NCBI GenBank assembly: GCA_965262595.1
Contig: OZ253548.1
Span: forward strand, 1,426,001-1,490,000
Source of the DNA: CATQHB01 sp965262595
Lineage (GTDB): Bacteria > Chloroflexota > Dehalococcoidia > Lucifugimonadales > UBA3495
Direction of reading: 5' to 3'
DNA length: 64,000 bases
The position numbers were made by a program, and so were the translations under genes. The notes beneath the pieces were generated by a model. That model was not told the origin of the DNA. It made no database searches and was given only the letters and a program-made list of their open reading frames with translations. Below, one piece after another: positions 7,859-17,310 of this stretch (its first letter is position 1; the number at the start of each line of letters is the position of its first letter).

Positions 7859-9529
7859 CTAGAATCCCCAAGTCGGCCGATACTCGCCAAAAGCCTCCCG
7901 GAGTACCCCCATCATCTCGCCCAGGGTGGCGTAGGCCTTGACCGCCTCCAGCAGGTACGGCATCAGGTTAGCCGAACCCAGGGCCGCCTGCTCCAGGTCT
8001 TGCAGCCTGGCGGCGACCTCCCGGTTATCCCTGGCGTTGCGAATCCGGTTAAGACGCTGAATCTGAAGTCGCTCTCCTTCCCGGTCCACCCGCAGCAGGG
8101 GGATGCTCAATTTTTCATCAGTGCAATATTCGTTGACGCCCACGGTAATGCGTTCTTTTCGGTCCTCCTCCCGCTGGTACACGTAGGCGGCGTCGGCAAT
8201 CTCCCGCTGGAAAAAGCCGGATTCCAGGGCCGGTATTACCCCGCCTATATCCTCAATCCGACGAAGGTAGTCGAGGGCCTCGGCTTCCACCCGGTTGGTC
8301 AGGGACTCCAGATAGTAGCTGCCCCCCAGGGGGTCAACGGTGTCGGTGACGCCGGTTTCGTGGGCAATAATTTGCTGGGTGCGCAGGGCCTGGAGCGCGG
8401 CTTGCTCCGAGGGCAAGGCCCAAGCTTCATCCTTGCCGTTGGTGTGCAAGGACTGACAGCCGCCCAGCACCGCCGCCATGGCCTGCAAGGAGACGCGGGC
8501 CACGTTGTTTTCCGGCTGCTGCGCGGTTAGGGTGGCGCCAGAGGTCTGGGCGTGAAAACGCAGCCAGGCGGAACGGGGATTTTTCGCCTTGAAAGTGTCT
8601 TGCATTTCCCGCGCCCATATGCGGCGGGCCGCCCGAAACTTGGCTACCTCCTCAAAGAAATCGTTGTGGGCGTTAAAGAAGAAACTGAGCCGCGGCGCGA
8701 AATCATCCACCGCCATACCCCGGGCCAGGCAGTGCCGCACATATTCAAACCCGTCGGCCAGGGTAAAAGCCAGCTCCTGTACCGCCGTGGAACCGGCCTC
8801 CCGAATATGGTACCCGCTGATACTTATGGGGTTCCAACTTGGCATATACTTGGCGGCAAACTCCACCGTGTCCACTACCAGACGCATGGACGGCGCCGGA
8901 GGGAAGATATACTCGTTCTGCGCCAAATACTCCTTGAGGATATCGTTTTGCAGGGTGCCGCCGATCTGGTCCAGGGGAACGCCCTGCTTTTCGGCCACCG
9001 CAATATACATCGCCCAGATAATGGCAGCCGGACTGTTGATGGTCATCGAAGTGGTGACTTGATCCAACGGGATGCCATCAAACAGGGCTTCCATGTCGGC
9101 CAGCGAAGATACCGCCACACCGCACTTGCCAAACTCACCGGCAGCCCGGGGATCGTCGGTGTCGTAGCCGTAAAGCGTGGGCATATCAAAGGCGACGCTC
9201 AGGCCGGTCTGACCATTGTCCAGGAGGAACCGAAACCGCTCATTGGTCTCCTGAGGCAGACCAAACCCGGCGAACATCCGCATCGTCCACAAACGGGCAC
9301 GATAGCCGTCGGGATGCACCCCCCGCAGGTAGGGATACTCGCCGGGCAAGCCGCTGTCTCGCAAATAATCCGACTCGGCCAGATGTTCCGGGGTGTAAAC
9401 CGACTCCACTGTTATTTGAGATGAGGTCTTGTAGGTCGGCTTTCGCTGGGGGACGGCGGCATTGGCATTTTTCGCCCGCCAACGCTCGCCCTCCTGCCGC
9501 AGTCGATTTAGTTCTTCGGTGGAAAACAA
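7859..9529 (-). CDS. Methylmalonyl-CoA mutase family large subunit (acyl-CoA mutase)
   Basis: A 556-residue substrate-binding TIM-barrel subunit of a B12-dependent acyl-CoA mutase. The TTG start at 9529 is supported by GGAGG 6 bases upstream. The B12-binding domain is missing, as in the two-polypeptide mutases, and no small subunit is in the window. Conserved features include GLSVAFD (109-115), GYDTD (121-125), QNDILKEY (194-201) and the GYHIREAG active-site segment (239-246, His241). Tyr76 matches the methylmalonyl-CoA mutase tyrosine. The arginine that binds the substrate carboxylate in methylmalonyl-CoA mutase aligns with Gln204 here, which is the residue type seen in isobutyryl-CoA mutase. 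The true substrate is therefore uncertain. Confidence 0.88.
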   Translation of the reverse strand: MFSTEELNRLRQEGERWRAKNANAAVPQRKPTYKTSSQITVESVYTPEHLAESDYLRDSGLPGEYPYLRGVHPDGYRARLWTMRMFAGFGLPQETNERFRFLLDNGQTGLSVAFDMPTLYGYDTDDPRAAGEFGKCGVAVSSLADMEALFDGIPLDQVTTSMTINSPAAIIWAMYIAVAEKQGVPLDQIGGTLQNDILKEYLAQNEYIFPPAPSMRLVVDTVEFAAKYMPSWNPISISGYHIREAGSTAVQELAFTLADGFEYVRHCLARGMAVDDFAPRLSFFFNAHNDFFEEVAKFRAARRIWAREMQDTFKAKNPRSAWLRFHAQTSGATLTAQQPENNVARVSLQAMAAVLGGCQSLHTNGKDEAWALPSEQAALQALRTQQIIAHETGVTDTVDPLGGSYYLESLTNRVEAEALDYLRRIEDIGGVIPALESGFFQREIADAAYVYQREEDRKERITVGVNEYCTDEKLSIPLLRVDREGERLQIQRLNRIRNARDNREVAARLQDLEQAALGSANLMPYLLEAVKAYATLGEMMGVLREAFGEYRPTWGF

Positions 9530-10009
9530 CGGTCACCTCCGCCAAGCCCGGATTGCTGCGGGGGAAATCGGCCGCCAAACCTCTTCGCAGCTAGCACGGC
9601 AGCGCGACAAATCAATCCCCGGCCACTGACATTCAGTCTAACCAGCGCCCGCAATCGCGTCAACGCGCCGGCTAACCGGAACCGGGAAGGGTGGGCGGGC
9701 CGGAGAGTAACACGCTTTTCGACAGACCATTCCGGGCGGACTTAGAGATGCTCTGAATAAGTCATTAAAAGCCAGTGCTTTCACCCCGTCGTTCCTACTT
9801 TCTCAGGAACCTAAAACGCTATGAACCGAGGTTCCTGCCTGCGCAGGAACGACGGGTAGGGTTCAATATCCAGGTCACGGACTTATTCAGAGGTTCCTCA
9901 GAGCGCAAGTCTTGGCAGAGCCGGGGAGGAACGGGAGGGTTGGGAACAGAGGGACAGAGAGGCAGCCCTAGTTCTCTATGGATAACTAGCAGCAGTCTAA
10001 GGGGGGCGG
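9530..10009. other. Intergenic region containing a MITE-like element
   Basis: Beyond the element at 9749-9900 I see no gene. Bases 9901-10009 lie downstream of tyrS and hold no clear hairpin terminator. The part next to the mutase carries its ribosome binding site but no recognisable B12 riboswitch. Confidence 0.4.
9749..9900. mobile_element. MITE-like element, copy 1
   Basis: It starts CTCTGAATAAGTCATTA and ends GGACTTATTCAGAGGTTCCT, giving terminal inverted repeats. Inside are arms of the palindrome CGTCGTTCCT...AGGAACGACG. It is about 150 bp, with no coding capacity. Related copies lie at 13628-13806 and 33390-33593. No transposase gene of matching kind is present in the window, so mobility in trans is inferred. 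Confidence 0.75.
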
Positions 10010-11236
10010 TTACTCCTGGATTGAGGCGAACCGGCGGCGGCCAACTTTGATAGCAGTACCCGGTTCCGGCGGCTCGTATCGGGAATCCTCGGATAGGCGG
10101 CAAGAGGGGCCGGATTGGGGGAACAGCTCCACCGCTCCCTGGTTAATCAGGCGTTTGCCCTCACTGACGCTGGAGACCAGGCCGGCGGCAACCAGGGCAT
10201 TGCTCCAGCGAGCGCCGGTGATGGAGGCAGTTATGGATGCCAAGGACACTATGGGCATATTTTCGGGCAACGAGCGCTGCTGCACCACCCGCTCAAAGCG
10301 TTCCTGGGCGGCTTCCGCCGCGGAACGGTCATGCAAATCCGCCGTAATCTCAACGGCCAGCCGTTTCTTCAGGTGCATCGGATTTACCGACTCCTGAGCT
10401 ATCCCCAGGGACATCTGGTCCAGCTCTTCATCCGGGACATCGGTCAGGTAATCAAAGTAGGGGACAATCAACCGGTCGGGCAGGGACATTATCTTGCCGT
10501 ACATATCATCGGGGGGTTCTTCCACGCCGACGTAGTTATCCAAACTCTTGCTCATCTTCTGAACGCCGTCAGTGCCCACCAGAATCGGCATCAGGAAGCA
10601 TTGCTGGGGACGCTGGCCCATCATCCCCTGAAGCTCGCGCCCTACCAGCAGGTTGAACATCTGGTCGGTGCCGCCAAACTCCACGTCGGCTTCCATGGCT
10701 ACCGAATCGTAAGCCTGGAGCAGCGGGTACAGCAGTTCGGTGATAGCAATGGGCCGGTGCTCGGCGAAACGCTTGGCGAAGTCGTCCCGCTCCAGGAACT
10801 GCGCCACGGTGAACCGGCCGGTCAGCCCAATGACATCGGCCAGCGAGAATTTGCCGAACCATTCGCTCTGCCACACGACCTGAGCCCGGTCTTTATCCAC
10901 CACCTTAAAAAACTGGCGGAGGTAGGACTCGGCGTTGGAGATTACCTCTTCATGAGACAGCATCGGCCGGGTGGCGGAGCGGCCGCTGGGGTCGCCAATC
11001 TGGGCGGTCCAGTCACCGACAATCAGGATGACCTGGTGGCCCAATTCCTGTAGTTGGCGGAGTTTGCGCAGTCCCACCACGTGGCCCAGATGAATGTCCG
11101 GGCGGCTGGGGTCGAAGCCCATTTTGAGCCGTAAGGATTTGCCGGACCGAAGCATCCGGACAAACTCCTCAAGGGATATTATTTCCCTGACGCCCCGCCG
11201 GGTAACCCGGTCTATTTCCGCCGGACTAAGCACCAT
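10010..11236 (-). CDS. tyrS: Tyrosyl-tRNA synthetase
   Basis: Class I aminoacyl-tRNA synthetase that charges tRNA-Tyr in the cytoplasm. The start ATG at 11236 (protein beginning MVLSPAEID, 408 residues) has GGAGG 5 bases upstream; a longer frame back to 11281 is not supported. Visible are the HIGH-like motif HLGH after PDI, the conserved QIGDPSGRS and GGTDQ segments, the KMSKS motif in VQKMSKSLDN, and a C-terminal S4-type RNA-binding domain ending in IKVGRRRF. The HLGH form and overall layout resemble the TyrZ-type branch. It overlaps the 3' end of ribF by 11 bases, so the two genes are probably translationally coupled in one operon. Confidence 0.95.
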   Translation of the reverse strand: MVLSPAEIDRVTRRGVREIISLEEFVRMLRSGKSLRLKMGFDPSRPDIHLGHVVGLRKLRQLQELGHQVILIVGDWTAQIGDPSGRSATRPMLSHEEVISNAESYLRQFFKVVDKDRAQVVWQSEWFGKFSLADVIGLTGRFTVAQFLERDDFAKRFAEHRPIAITELLYPLLQAYDSVAMEADVEFGGTDQMFNLLVGRELQGMMGQRPQQCFLMPILVGTDGVQKMSKSLDNYVGVEEPPDDMYGKIMSLPDRLIVPYFDYLTDVPDEELDQMSLGIAQESVNPMHLKKRLAVEITADLHDRSAAEAAQERFERVVQQRSLPENMPIVSLASITASITGARWSNALVAAGLVSSVSEGKRLINQGAVELFPQSGPSCRLSEDSRYEPPEPGTAIKVGRRRFASIQE

Positions 11237-12164
11237 TAGAGCCTCCGCCGGGAGCCAGAACCAACCTGGTGTTCGCCACATCCCGGTCTATTTGTTCAAC
11301 CAACGCTTCCAGGTTGGGGAAAGCTTCCTGGTCGCGCAGCTTTTCAACGAATTGAACCTCCAGTTCCTGCCCGTACAGGTCTCCTTCGAAGTCCAGGACA
11401 TAAACCTCTACCAATCGCTGGGAAAGGCCAAAGGTGGGGCGCACCCCGATACTGGTGGCGGAAAGTCGGCAGACCCCGTCAATCATCGCCCAAGTCGCAT
11501 AAATGCCATCGGCGGGCCAAGCCATTTCCGGGCCTACGGCCAGATTGGCAGTGGGGAAGCCCAGTTCCCGGCCGCGGCGATCGCCGGTAACCACCTGACC
11601 ACTCAGGGCGTAGGGGCGGCCCAGCAGTCGAGCGGCGGTAGCCACGTCGCCGTCGGTTATGGTCTGGCGGATGACCCGGCTCTTGACCAGCATTCCGTCC
11701 AACAGCATCGGCTCCAGAATGTCCACCCAAAAGCCCATTTCCTCGCCCAGAGCCTTCAGAAAGTCGGCGTTTCCCTCCCGGTTCAGTCCCAGGGCAAAAT
11801 CCGGGCCGATAACCAGGCCCTTCATCCGCAGTTGCTCCACCAGCAAGCCAACAAACTCGCGAGCCTTTATCTGGGCAAACTCCGGGGTGAATTCCAGAGA
11901 AACCACCAGTTCAATACCCTGTTCCCGCAACAGATTTACCTTCTGTTCCGAGGTAGTAATGAAAGATACTTCGCGGCCGGGTTGGAGGACAGTAATAGGA
12001 TGATTGGAAAAGGTAAGGGCTACCGGCAGGTAATCCGGCTGGGCCATGTGAATTAGCCGGCGCAGCAAGTGAGAATGGCCCTGATGAACTCCATCAAATA
12101 CGCCGATGGTTATTACGGTTTCCCGGTCAGGGGATACGCGGTTCAGCCGCTGGCGAAGGTTCAT
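11226..12164 (-). CDS. ribF: Bifunctional riboflavin kinase/FAD synthetase
   Basis: A 312-residue enzyme converting riboflavin to FMN and then FAD. The N-terminal adenylyltransferase domain shows GVFDGVHQGH (22-31) and the later IGPDFALG segment. The C-terminal kinase domain shows GRPYALSG, the GFPTANL motif that binds ATP, and GVRPTFG. Length is normal for the family. It is transcribed leftwards and overlaps tyrS by 11 bases. The flavin product would serve the acyl-CoA dehydrogenase and the luciferase-type enzyme elsewhere in the window, although no regulatory link such as an FMN riboswitch is visible upstream. Confidence 0.95.
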   Translation of the reverse strand: MNLRQRLNRVSPDRETVITIGVFDGVHQGHSHLLRRLIHMAQPDYLPVALTFSNHPITVLQPGREVSFITTSEQKVNLLREQGIELVVSLEFTPEFAQIKAREFVGLLVEQLRMKGLVIGPDFALGLNREGNADFLKALGEEMGFWVDILEPMLLDGMLVKSRVIRQTITDGDVATAARLLGRPYALSGQVVTGDRRGRELGFPTANLAVGPEMAWPADGIYATWAMIDGVCRLSATSIGVRPTFGLSQRLVEVYVLDFEGDLYGQELEVQFVEKLRDQEAFPNLEALVEQIDRDVANTRLVLAPGGGSNGA

Positions 12165-12649
12165 CCTAATTCTGTATCCTGGGGAGCCTTTTACCAGACC
12201 CGCTCCGGGTGAGGCAAGAGGTTAAAGATGCTACTTTGTCTGGTTCGGATGTTAGCATAGGGCCATAGGAGCGTCAACCGAATACGCCGGCGCCTATTCC
12301 CGAAACTGGTCTTGGGTGGCGCCGCTTCCTGCGTACGTCAGCTCCGGTGGGAATCGAAGCGAGGGCGCATCTCCTTGTATTAAGACTCATAGCAGTTTAA
12401 CATTAGGCCGAAACTGCCCGCATCTTTTGTATCAGGCGCTGCTTTGCAGCGAAAGTATCGGCGCCAACCAGAATTGCCCGCCATTTCAACATGGAAAAGT
12501 ATTACTGGAAACCGGGGCCTGGATCCTCCAAAGGCAGGACCAACCGGTCAATCTTCCCAGCCAGAGCATTCCGGGCAGCCCAGGACTTCGGCGCAATAAG
12601 GTCGTCAGCTACTCAAATCCCAACGCAACATTTGGAGGTCAAGACAAAA
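12165..12649. other. Intergenic region between ribF and the bicupin gene
   Basis: The 485 bases carry no convincing gene. A frame continuous with the downstream bicupin extends back to 12491 but has no ribosome binding site and an unnatural composition. A small perfect hairpin (CGCTGC-TTT-GCAGCG) lies near 12436-12450. No clear promoter elements were found. Confidence 0.4.
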
Positions 12650-13342
12650 ATGGAGCCTTTAATCAGGAATTACCGAAATCACCACACTGCCGGCGGCCCG
12701 GCGGCCCGGCTGGTCTCCCTGGACGACAATCCGCCCACCTGCACCCTGAGCTACTCCCACATTCTGCCCGGCGAGACCAGCAGCCATCATATTCACCCCT
12801 GGGAGCACGAAGTTTATATGATTAAGGGGTCGGGGACCCTGTTTTGCGACGGTAAGGAGTATCCGGTCAAGGCCGGCGATGCCATTTTCATCCCGGGCAA
12901 CGTGGACCACTACACCTTGAACAACGGCGGGGATGAAGAGATACAACGGATTGAGATAAATCCCTTGAGCGCATCCCAGAGCGGGGGAGCCAATAACAAC
13001 GGAGGCACCGGTACCGGAGTGCCGCCGGTTATCAAGAATCTCGCCGATATCGACACCAGCCCCGGGGCGGCGCGGCCGGTGCTAACCGCCGATGACGGAG
13101 CGGCCAACTATACCCTGGCACACCGTGGCATGGCTGCCGGTGAGGTCAGCCCGGAGCATACCCACGCCGGAGAGCACCTGGCTTACTTTCTGGAAGGCAG
13201 TTGCATCCTGACCTGCGACGGCCAGGATTACGAAGTATCCGAGGGCGATGCCATCTTGATACCGCCCTTTACCGCTCACGAATGGAGCCGAAGCGGCGAG
13301 TCGGTAGCCAATTGGCTGGTGTTCAATCCGGCGCGTTCCTGA
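12650..13342 (+). CDS. Two-domain cupin protein (bicupin)
   Basis: A 230-residue protein with two cupin barrels. The start at 12650 follows GGAGGT at 12634-12639 with a 10-base spacer. Domain 1 carries HHIHPWEHEVYMIKG and domain 2 carries EHTHAGEHLAYFLEG, both matching the cupin motif HxHx3-4E that binds a metal ion, with the second motif PG-D-IFIP..H in domain 1 and GDAILIPPFTAHEW in domain 2. A Gly/Asn-rich linker of about 15 residues separates them. Bicupins include dioxygenases, isomerases and storage-type proteins. The activity cannot be named here, and the gene is flanked by unrelated genes on the other strand. Confidence 0.8.
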   Translation: MEPLIRNYRNHHTAGGPAARLVSLDDNPPTCTLSYSHILPGETSSHHIHPWEHEVYMIKGSGTLFCDGKEYPVKAGDAIFIPGNVDHYTLNNGGDEEIQRIEINPLSASQSGGANNNGGTGTGVPPVIKNLADIDTSPGAARPVLTADDGAANYTLAHRGMAAGEVSPEHTHAGEHLAYFLEGSCILTCDGQDYEVSEGDAILIPPFTAHEWSRSGESVANWLVFNPARS

Positions 13343-13627
13343 TTGGGGTTTGCCGGGAAGAGGCCGAGGAAAGCGATCTTTACGTTTTCCTCAGCCGGTT
13401 AAGTCTGTTGCCTTTAGCGTTTTTCTGACGCCTTTCCGTTACGGTACCTATCACCCAGAGACGCCGATAACCGAGGAGGGTCTTTCAGCGGCCGCTGCTC
13501 AGGCCAAAGCCTATTTGCCCCAGACCATTCAGAACTTGTCCAAGTACGGGCATACCACAGGCAGATATGCAACAACAGTTAAAAGGACCGGCACAACCGG
13601 CAGCGCCGGGAAGACATCCTAAAGTTA
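13343..13627. other. Intergenic stretch before MITE copy 2
   Basis: It holds a hairpin near 13365-13395 (GAGGAAA...TTTTCCTC) after the bicupin stop codon, which may help end transcription although no T-run follows. Nothing else is recognisable. Confidence 0.35.
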
Positions 13628-13806
13628 ATCTGAATAAGTCATTAGACGTCAGCGCCTACCTCCCGTCGTTCCTGCTTTCGCAGGAACGACGGGAGGTAGG
13701 GACAAACACTCAGGCCACGGCCTTATCGGGTAGGGACATACGTTCCGGTTACGGACTTATCGGGTAGGGACAAACACCCCGGTCACGGACTTATTCAGAG
13801 GTTCCC
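13628..13806. mobile_element. MITE-like element, copy 2, with internal tandem expansion
   Basis: It begins ATCTGAATAAGTCATTA and ends ACTTATTCAGAGGTTCCC, touching the stop codon of the acyl-CoA dehydrogenase gene. The central palindrome CCCGTCGTTCCTG/CAGGAACGACGGG is conserved. The right part is a tandem array of three units of about 35 bases, each containing TAGGGACA and ending in CTTAT(C/T), so the right terminal region has been amplified in place. Confidence 0.75.
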
Positions 13807-14972
13807 TAAACTTGGTACTCGGGCCGGCGGAGCAGTTGGCGGGCGATTACCAAACGCAGAACCTCGTTGGTGCCTTCGCCGATAATCATCAGGGGCGCAT
13901 CCCGGTAGTAACGCTCTACCGGCGATTCCTTGATGTAGCCGTAACCGCCGTGTATTCGCATGGAATCCATTGCCACTTCCCCGCAAATTTCGCTGGCATA
14001 TAACTTTGCCATTCCCGACTCCAAGTCCACCCTGGCGCCGGAGTCCTTTTTGGCCGCCGCGTCATAAGTCAGCAGCCGCGCCGCCTGGATTTTGGTAGCC
14101 ATGTCGGCCAGCTTCAGTTGGATCGCCTGGTGCTGGGAGATAGGAACGCCAAAAGTTTCCCGCTGCTGCGAATACCGAATGGCGGCCTCAAAGGCCGCTT
14201 GGGCCACGCCTACCGCTCGGGCTGCTACGTTTATTCGTCCGGTTTCCAGGCCGCTCATTACTTGACCGAAACCCCGGCCCCCCTCAACGCCCACCAGGTT
14301 TTCGGCGGGGACGCGGTAGTCCTCGAATATCAGCTCGCAGGTATCCAGTCCCCGGTAACCCAGCTTGTCCAGGTCACGGCCTACCTTAAACCCGTCGCCG
14401 CCCTTTTCCACGATAAAAGCGCTGATTCCCCGGTAATTCGGTTCAGCCGTCCGGTCAGTGCGGGCCAGCAGGCAAAAGGTATCGCCATAGCGGCCGTTGG
14501 TGATGAACATCTTGGTGCCGTTGATGACATACTCTTCCCCGTCCTTGTCGGCAGTCACTTCCAGGTTAGCCACGTCGGTGCCGCCGCCCGGTTCGGTCAG
14601 GGCCAAACCGCCCCGCTTACGCCCGGAGGCCAGGTCGGGCAGGAAATGCCGCTTCTGCTCTTCTGTGCCGTAGTGGGTAAGAACGTAGGTCATAATGTGG
14701 TGGGTGCCGATAGCCCCGGTAAGGCTCATAAAACCCTTGCTCATTTCCTCGAAAATCATGGCAAAAGTGGTGTAGTCCAGCCCCATGCCGCCATACTCTT
14801 CGGGCACCGTAATTCCGAAAAGCCCCAATTCTTTCATCTTGTCGATCAAATCAAGGGGAACCGTGTCGTCCCGGTCCAACTGAGCGGCAACCGGCTCCAC
14901 ATCGCGGCGTACAAAATCCCTGACCAGGTTGACGATCTGGCTGCGTGCTTCTTCGGGTGTTTGGGTGGTCAC
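13806..14972 (-). CDS. Acyl-CoA dehydrogenase
   Basis: A 388-residue FAD-dependent enzyme introducing a 2,3 double bond into acyl-CoA thioesters, as in beta-oxidation or branched-chain amino acid breakdown. The GTG start at 14972 has AAGGAG upstream. The N-terminal helical, middle beta and C-terminal helical domains are all present, with ALTEPGGGTD in the flavin-binding strand region and IGEGTNE near the C-terminus, where the catalytic glutamate of short-chain and glutaryl-type members lies. No electron-transfer flavoprotein genes are nearby. The stop codon directly abuts MITE copy 2. Confidence 0.92.
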   Translation of the reverse strand: MTTQTPEEARSQIVNLVRDFVRRDVEPVAAQLDRDDTVPLDLIDKMKELGLFGITVPEEYGGMGLDYTTFAMIFEEMSKGFMSLTGAIGTHHIMTYVLTHYGTEEQKRHFLPDLASGRKRGGLALTEPGGGTDVANLEVTADKDGEEYVINGTKMFITNGRYGDTFCLLARTDRTAEPNYRGISAFIVEKGGDGFKVGRDLDKLGYRGLDTCELIFEDYRVPAENLVGVEGGRGFGQVMSGLETGRINVAARAVGVAQAAFEAAIRYSQQRETFGVPISQHQAIQLKLADMATKIQAARLLTYDAAAKKDSGARVDLESGMAKLYASEICGEVAMDSMRIHGGYGYIKESPVERYYRDAPLMIIGEGTNEVLRLVIARQLLRRPEYQV

Positions 14973-15160
14973 GGAAAACTCCTTGGCTCAATTCTGCGAC
15001 CCGGACCGGGTATAGTCCGGCTAGTCTATCCCAGGGCAATAGCCGGGTCAAGAAAGGGACATCGGCTCAACACCGGGGCAAACCCACTCCCACACCGCTT
15101 ATTCTTCCGGCCAAAGAAATATTATACTTAGGTGAAGACTGATAAGTTGGAGTTCCGGCA

Positions 15161-17206
15161 ATGGCAGATGACCGCCACCGGCAGCGGGTAGCCGAGCTGC
15201 ACCACAAAATAAACTACCACAATCATCGCTATTACGTGCTTGACGACCCGGTGATTAGCGATTACGACTATGACCTCCTAATGCAGGAGTTGCGGCAGTT
15301 GGGGGAGGAATACCCGGAGCTGCGCACCCCCAATTCGCCGACCCACCGGATTGGCGGCGAACCGGCTGAAGGCTTTGTACAAGTCGAGCACCGGCACACG
15401 ATGCTCAGTTTGGGCAACGCCTTTGACCCGGAATCGCTGGAGGCCTGGTACAAGCGGGTGAAGACCCTGCTGGACGGCGCCGATTTCTCAATGACCTGCG
15501 AACTGAAGATTGACGGGCTGGCGGTTAGCCTAATCTACCAAAACGGAGTACTGGTCCAGGGCGCAACCCGGGGCAACGGTTATGTCGGCGAAAACGTGAC
15601 CCAAAACCTGCGCACCATCCGCACGATTCCCCTGACGCTCCAGGGCAGCCCGCCTCCTTACCTGGAAGTGCGCGGCGAAGTCTATATGCCGGTGGAGAGC
15701 TTCCGCAAGCTCAACGAAGAACGGGCAGAGCGAGGCGAGGCGCTTTTTGCCAACCCGCGCAACTCCGGCGCCGGGACCATCCGCCAACTTGACCCCAAGG
15801 TCACCGCCTCCCGCAATATGCAAATCTGGATCTATTCCCTGGGCGACGCCGACGACTTCCCCCATCCGGAGCGCCACTGGGAAACATTGGAATGGCTCCA
15901 ATCTCTCGGCTTTCGCACCAACCCCAATAACAGGCTGTGCCATACCCTGGAAGAAGCCGTCGATTATTACCGGGAATGGGTGGACCGTCGTCACGACCTT
16001 CCCTATGAGGTGGACGGGGTGGTCATCAAGGTTAACCCCTTCAACTACCAGAACTCCCTGGGCGTGGTCGGGAGAGAACCCCGCTGGGCCATTGCTTACA
16101 AGTTTCCGGCGGAGCGGGCCGACACCAAGCTGCTGGAAATCCGCATCAACGTGGGGCGCACCGGCAGCCTCAACCCCCAAGCCATCCTGGATCCGGTGAT
16201 TATCAGCGGGGCCACCGTCCGCCACGCCTCGCTGCACAACGAAGAGGACATCCGGCGCAAGGGCATTAAAATCGGCGATTGGGTAACCGTGGAGCGGGCC
16301 GGCGACGTAATCCCCCATGTAGTTAGAGCGATAGAGGACCGGCGCACCGGCGACGAGGTAGAGTTCCGAATGCCGGGAAATTGCCCGGAATGTGGCACGG
16401 CGATAGTCAAGCCGGAGGGAGAAGCAATGCACCGCTGCCCCAATGCCTCCTGCCCGGCCCAATTCTTTGAGCTGCTGAAGCACTTTGTCAGCCGCGGCGC
16501 GATGGACATTGATGGGCTGGGCGAACAATGGTGCCGCATCCTGATTGACCGGGAATTAGTCGCCAATGTGGCCGAACTGTACTACGTCGCCAAGGAACAA
16601 CTCCTTGAACTGGACCGGATGGGCGAGCGGCTGGCCACCAAGATAATGGACAACATCCAGGTCAGCAAAACCCGGCCCCTGCACCGTATCCTGTTTGCCC
16701 TGGGCATCATTCATGTGGGCGCCGAGGTGGCCGAACTACTGACTAAACGCTACGCCAGCATCGAGCAGATAGCCCAGGCCGGTCAGGAAGAATTGACCGA
16801 AATTCCGGGCATCGGCCCCAAGATTGCCGAAAGCATCCTCGGCTATTTTCAGGTGGAGCACAACCGCAAAGTAATCGAAAAGCTGCGCCAGGCCGGGGTT
16901 ACGCTGCACCACGAGCTTGAAATTATCAACCCCAGTGATTTACCCTGGCATGGCCTGTCCTTTGTGGTCACCGGCACCCTGGCCACCATGACACGGCGGG
17001 AGGCGGAAACCAAAATCAAGACCTTGGGCGGCAGCGTTACCTCTGCGGTAACGCGCAAGACCAGCTACCTGGTAGCCGGCGCATCGCCCGGCTCCAAGCT
17101 GGACACCGCCAACCGGCTGGGCACCAGGGTACTGGACGAAGCGGCCTTCGCCAAGTTGCTGGATGATCCGTCCGCCGCACTGGGGGAGCCGCCAATCCTA
17201 CAGTAG
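15161..17206 (+). CDS. ligA: NAD-dependent DNA ligase
   Basis: A 681-residue replicative DNA ligase sealing nicks with NAD. The adenylation domain carries KIDG at 116-119 with the nucleophilic lysine, preceded by the Ia domain with the NHRYYVLDDP segment that binds NMN. The OB fold, the zinc finger (Cys pairs in CPECG and CPNASC), the helix-hairpin-helix region (EIPGIGPK) and a C-terminal BRCT domain follow in the usual order. Length is typical. A GGAG lies 9 bases before the ATG. It reads away from the acyl-CoA dehydrogenase and is followed by pth after 104 bases on the same strand. Confidence 0.97.
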   Translation: MADDRHRQRVAELHHKINYHNHRYYVLDDPVISDYDYDLLMQELRQLGEEYPELRTPNSPTHRIGGEPAEGFVQVEHRHTMLSLGNAFDPESLEAWYKRVKTLLDGADFSMTCELKIDGLAVSLIYQNGVLVQGATRGNGYVGENVTQNLRTIRTIPLTLQGSPPPYLEVRGEVYMPVESFRKLNEERAERGEALFANPRNSGAGTIRQLDPKVTASRNMQIWIYSLGDADDFPHPERHWETLEWLQSLGFRTNPNNRLCHTLEEAVDYYREWVDRRHDLPYEVDGVVIKVNPFNYQNSLGVVGREPRWAIAYKFPAERADTKLLEIRINVGRTGSLNPQAILDPVIISGATVRHASLHNEEDIRRKGIKIGDWVTVERAGDVIPHVVRAIEDRRTGDEVEFRMPGNCPECGTAIVKPEGEAMHRCPNASCPAQFFELLKHFVSRGAMDIDGLGEQWCRILIDRELVANVAELYYVAKEQLLELDRMGERLATKIMDNIQVSKTRPLHRILFALGIIHVGAEVAELLTKRYASIEQIAQAGQEELTEIPGIGPKIAESILGYFQVEHNRKVIEKLRQAGVTLHHELEIINPSDLPWHGLSFVVTGTLATMTRREAETKIKTLGGSVTSAVTRKTSYLVAGASPGSKLDTANRLGTRVLDEAAFAKLLDDPSAALGEPPILQ

Positions 17207-17310
17207 GAAATACTCCTTACCGGACCGCAGCGTGAAACCGGGGCCGGGCCGCGGCAACAACTTATGAGGAATGATTTGACACCGCAAGCAGCATCACTGC
17301 CTGGCTTTAT

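Noticed and set aside
9530..9748. Cobalamin riboswitch upstream of the B12-dependent mutase
   Set aside because: No B12-box-like conserved sequence or suitable stems could be found.
12491..12649. N-terminal extension of the bicupin
   Set aside because: The extension has no ribosome site and no cupin-like sequence, whereas GGAGGT stands before the ATG at 12650.
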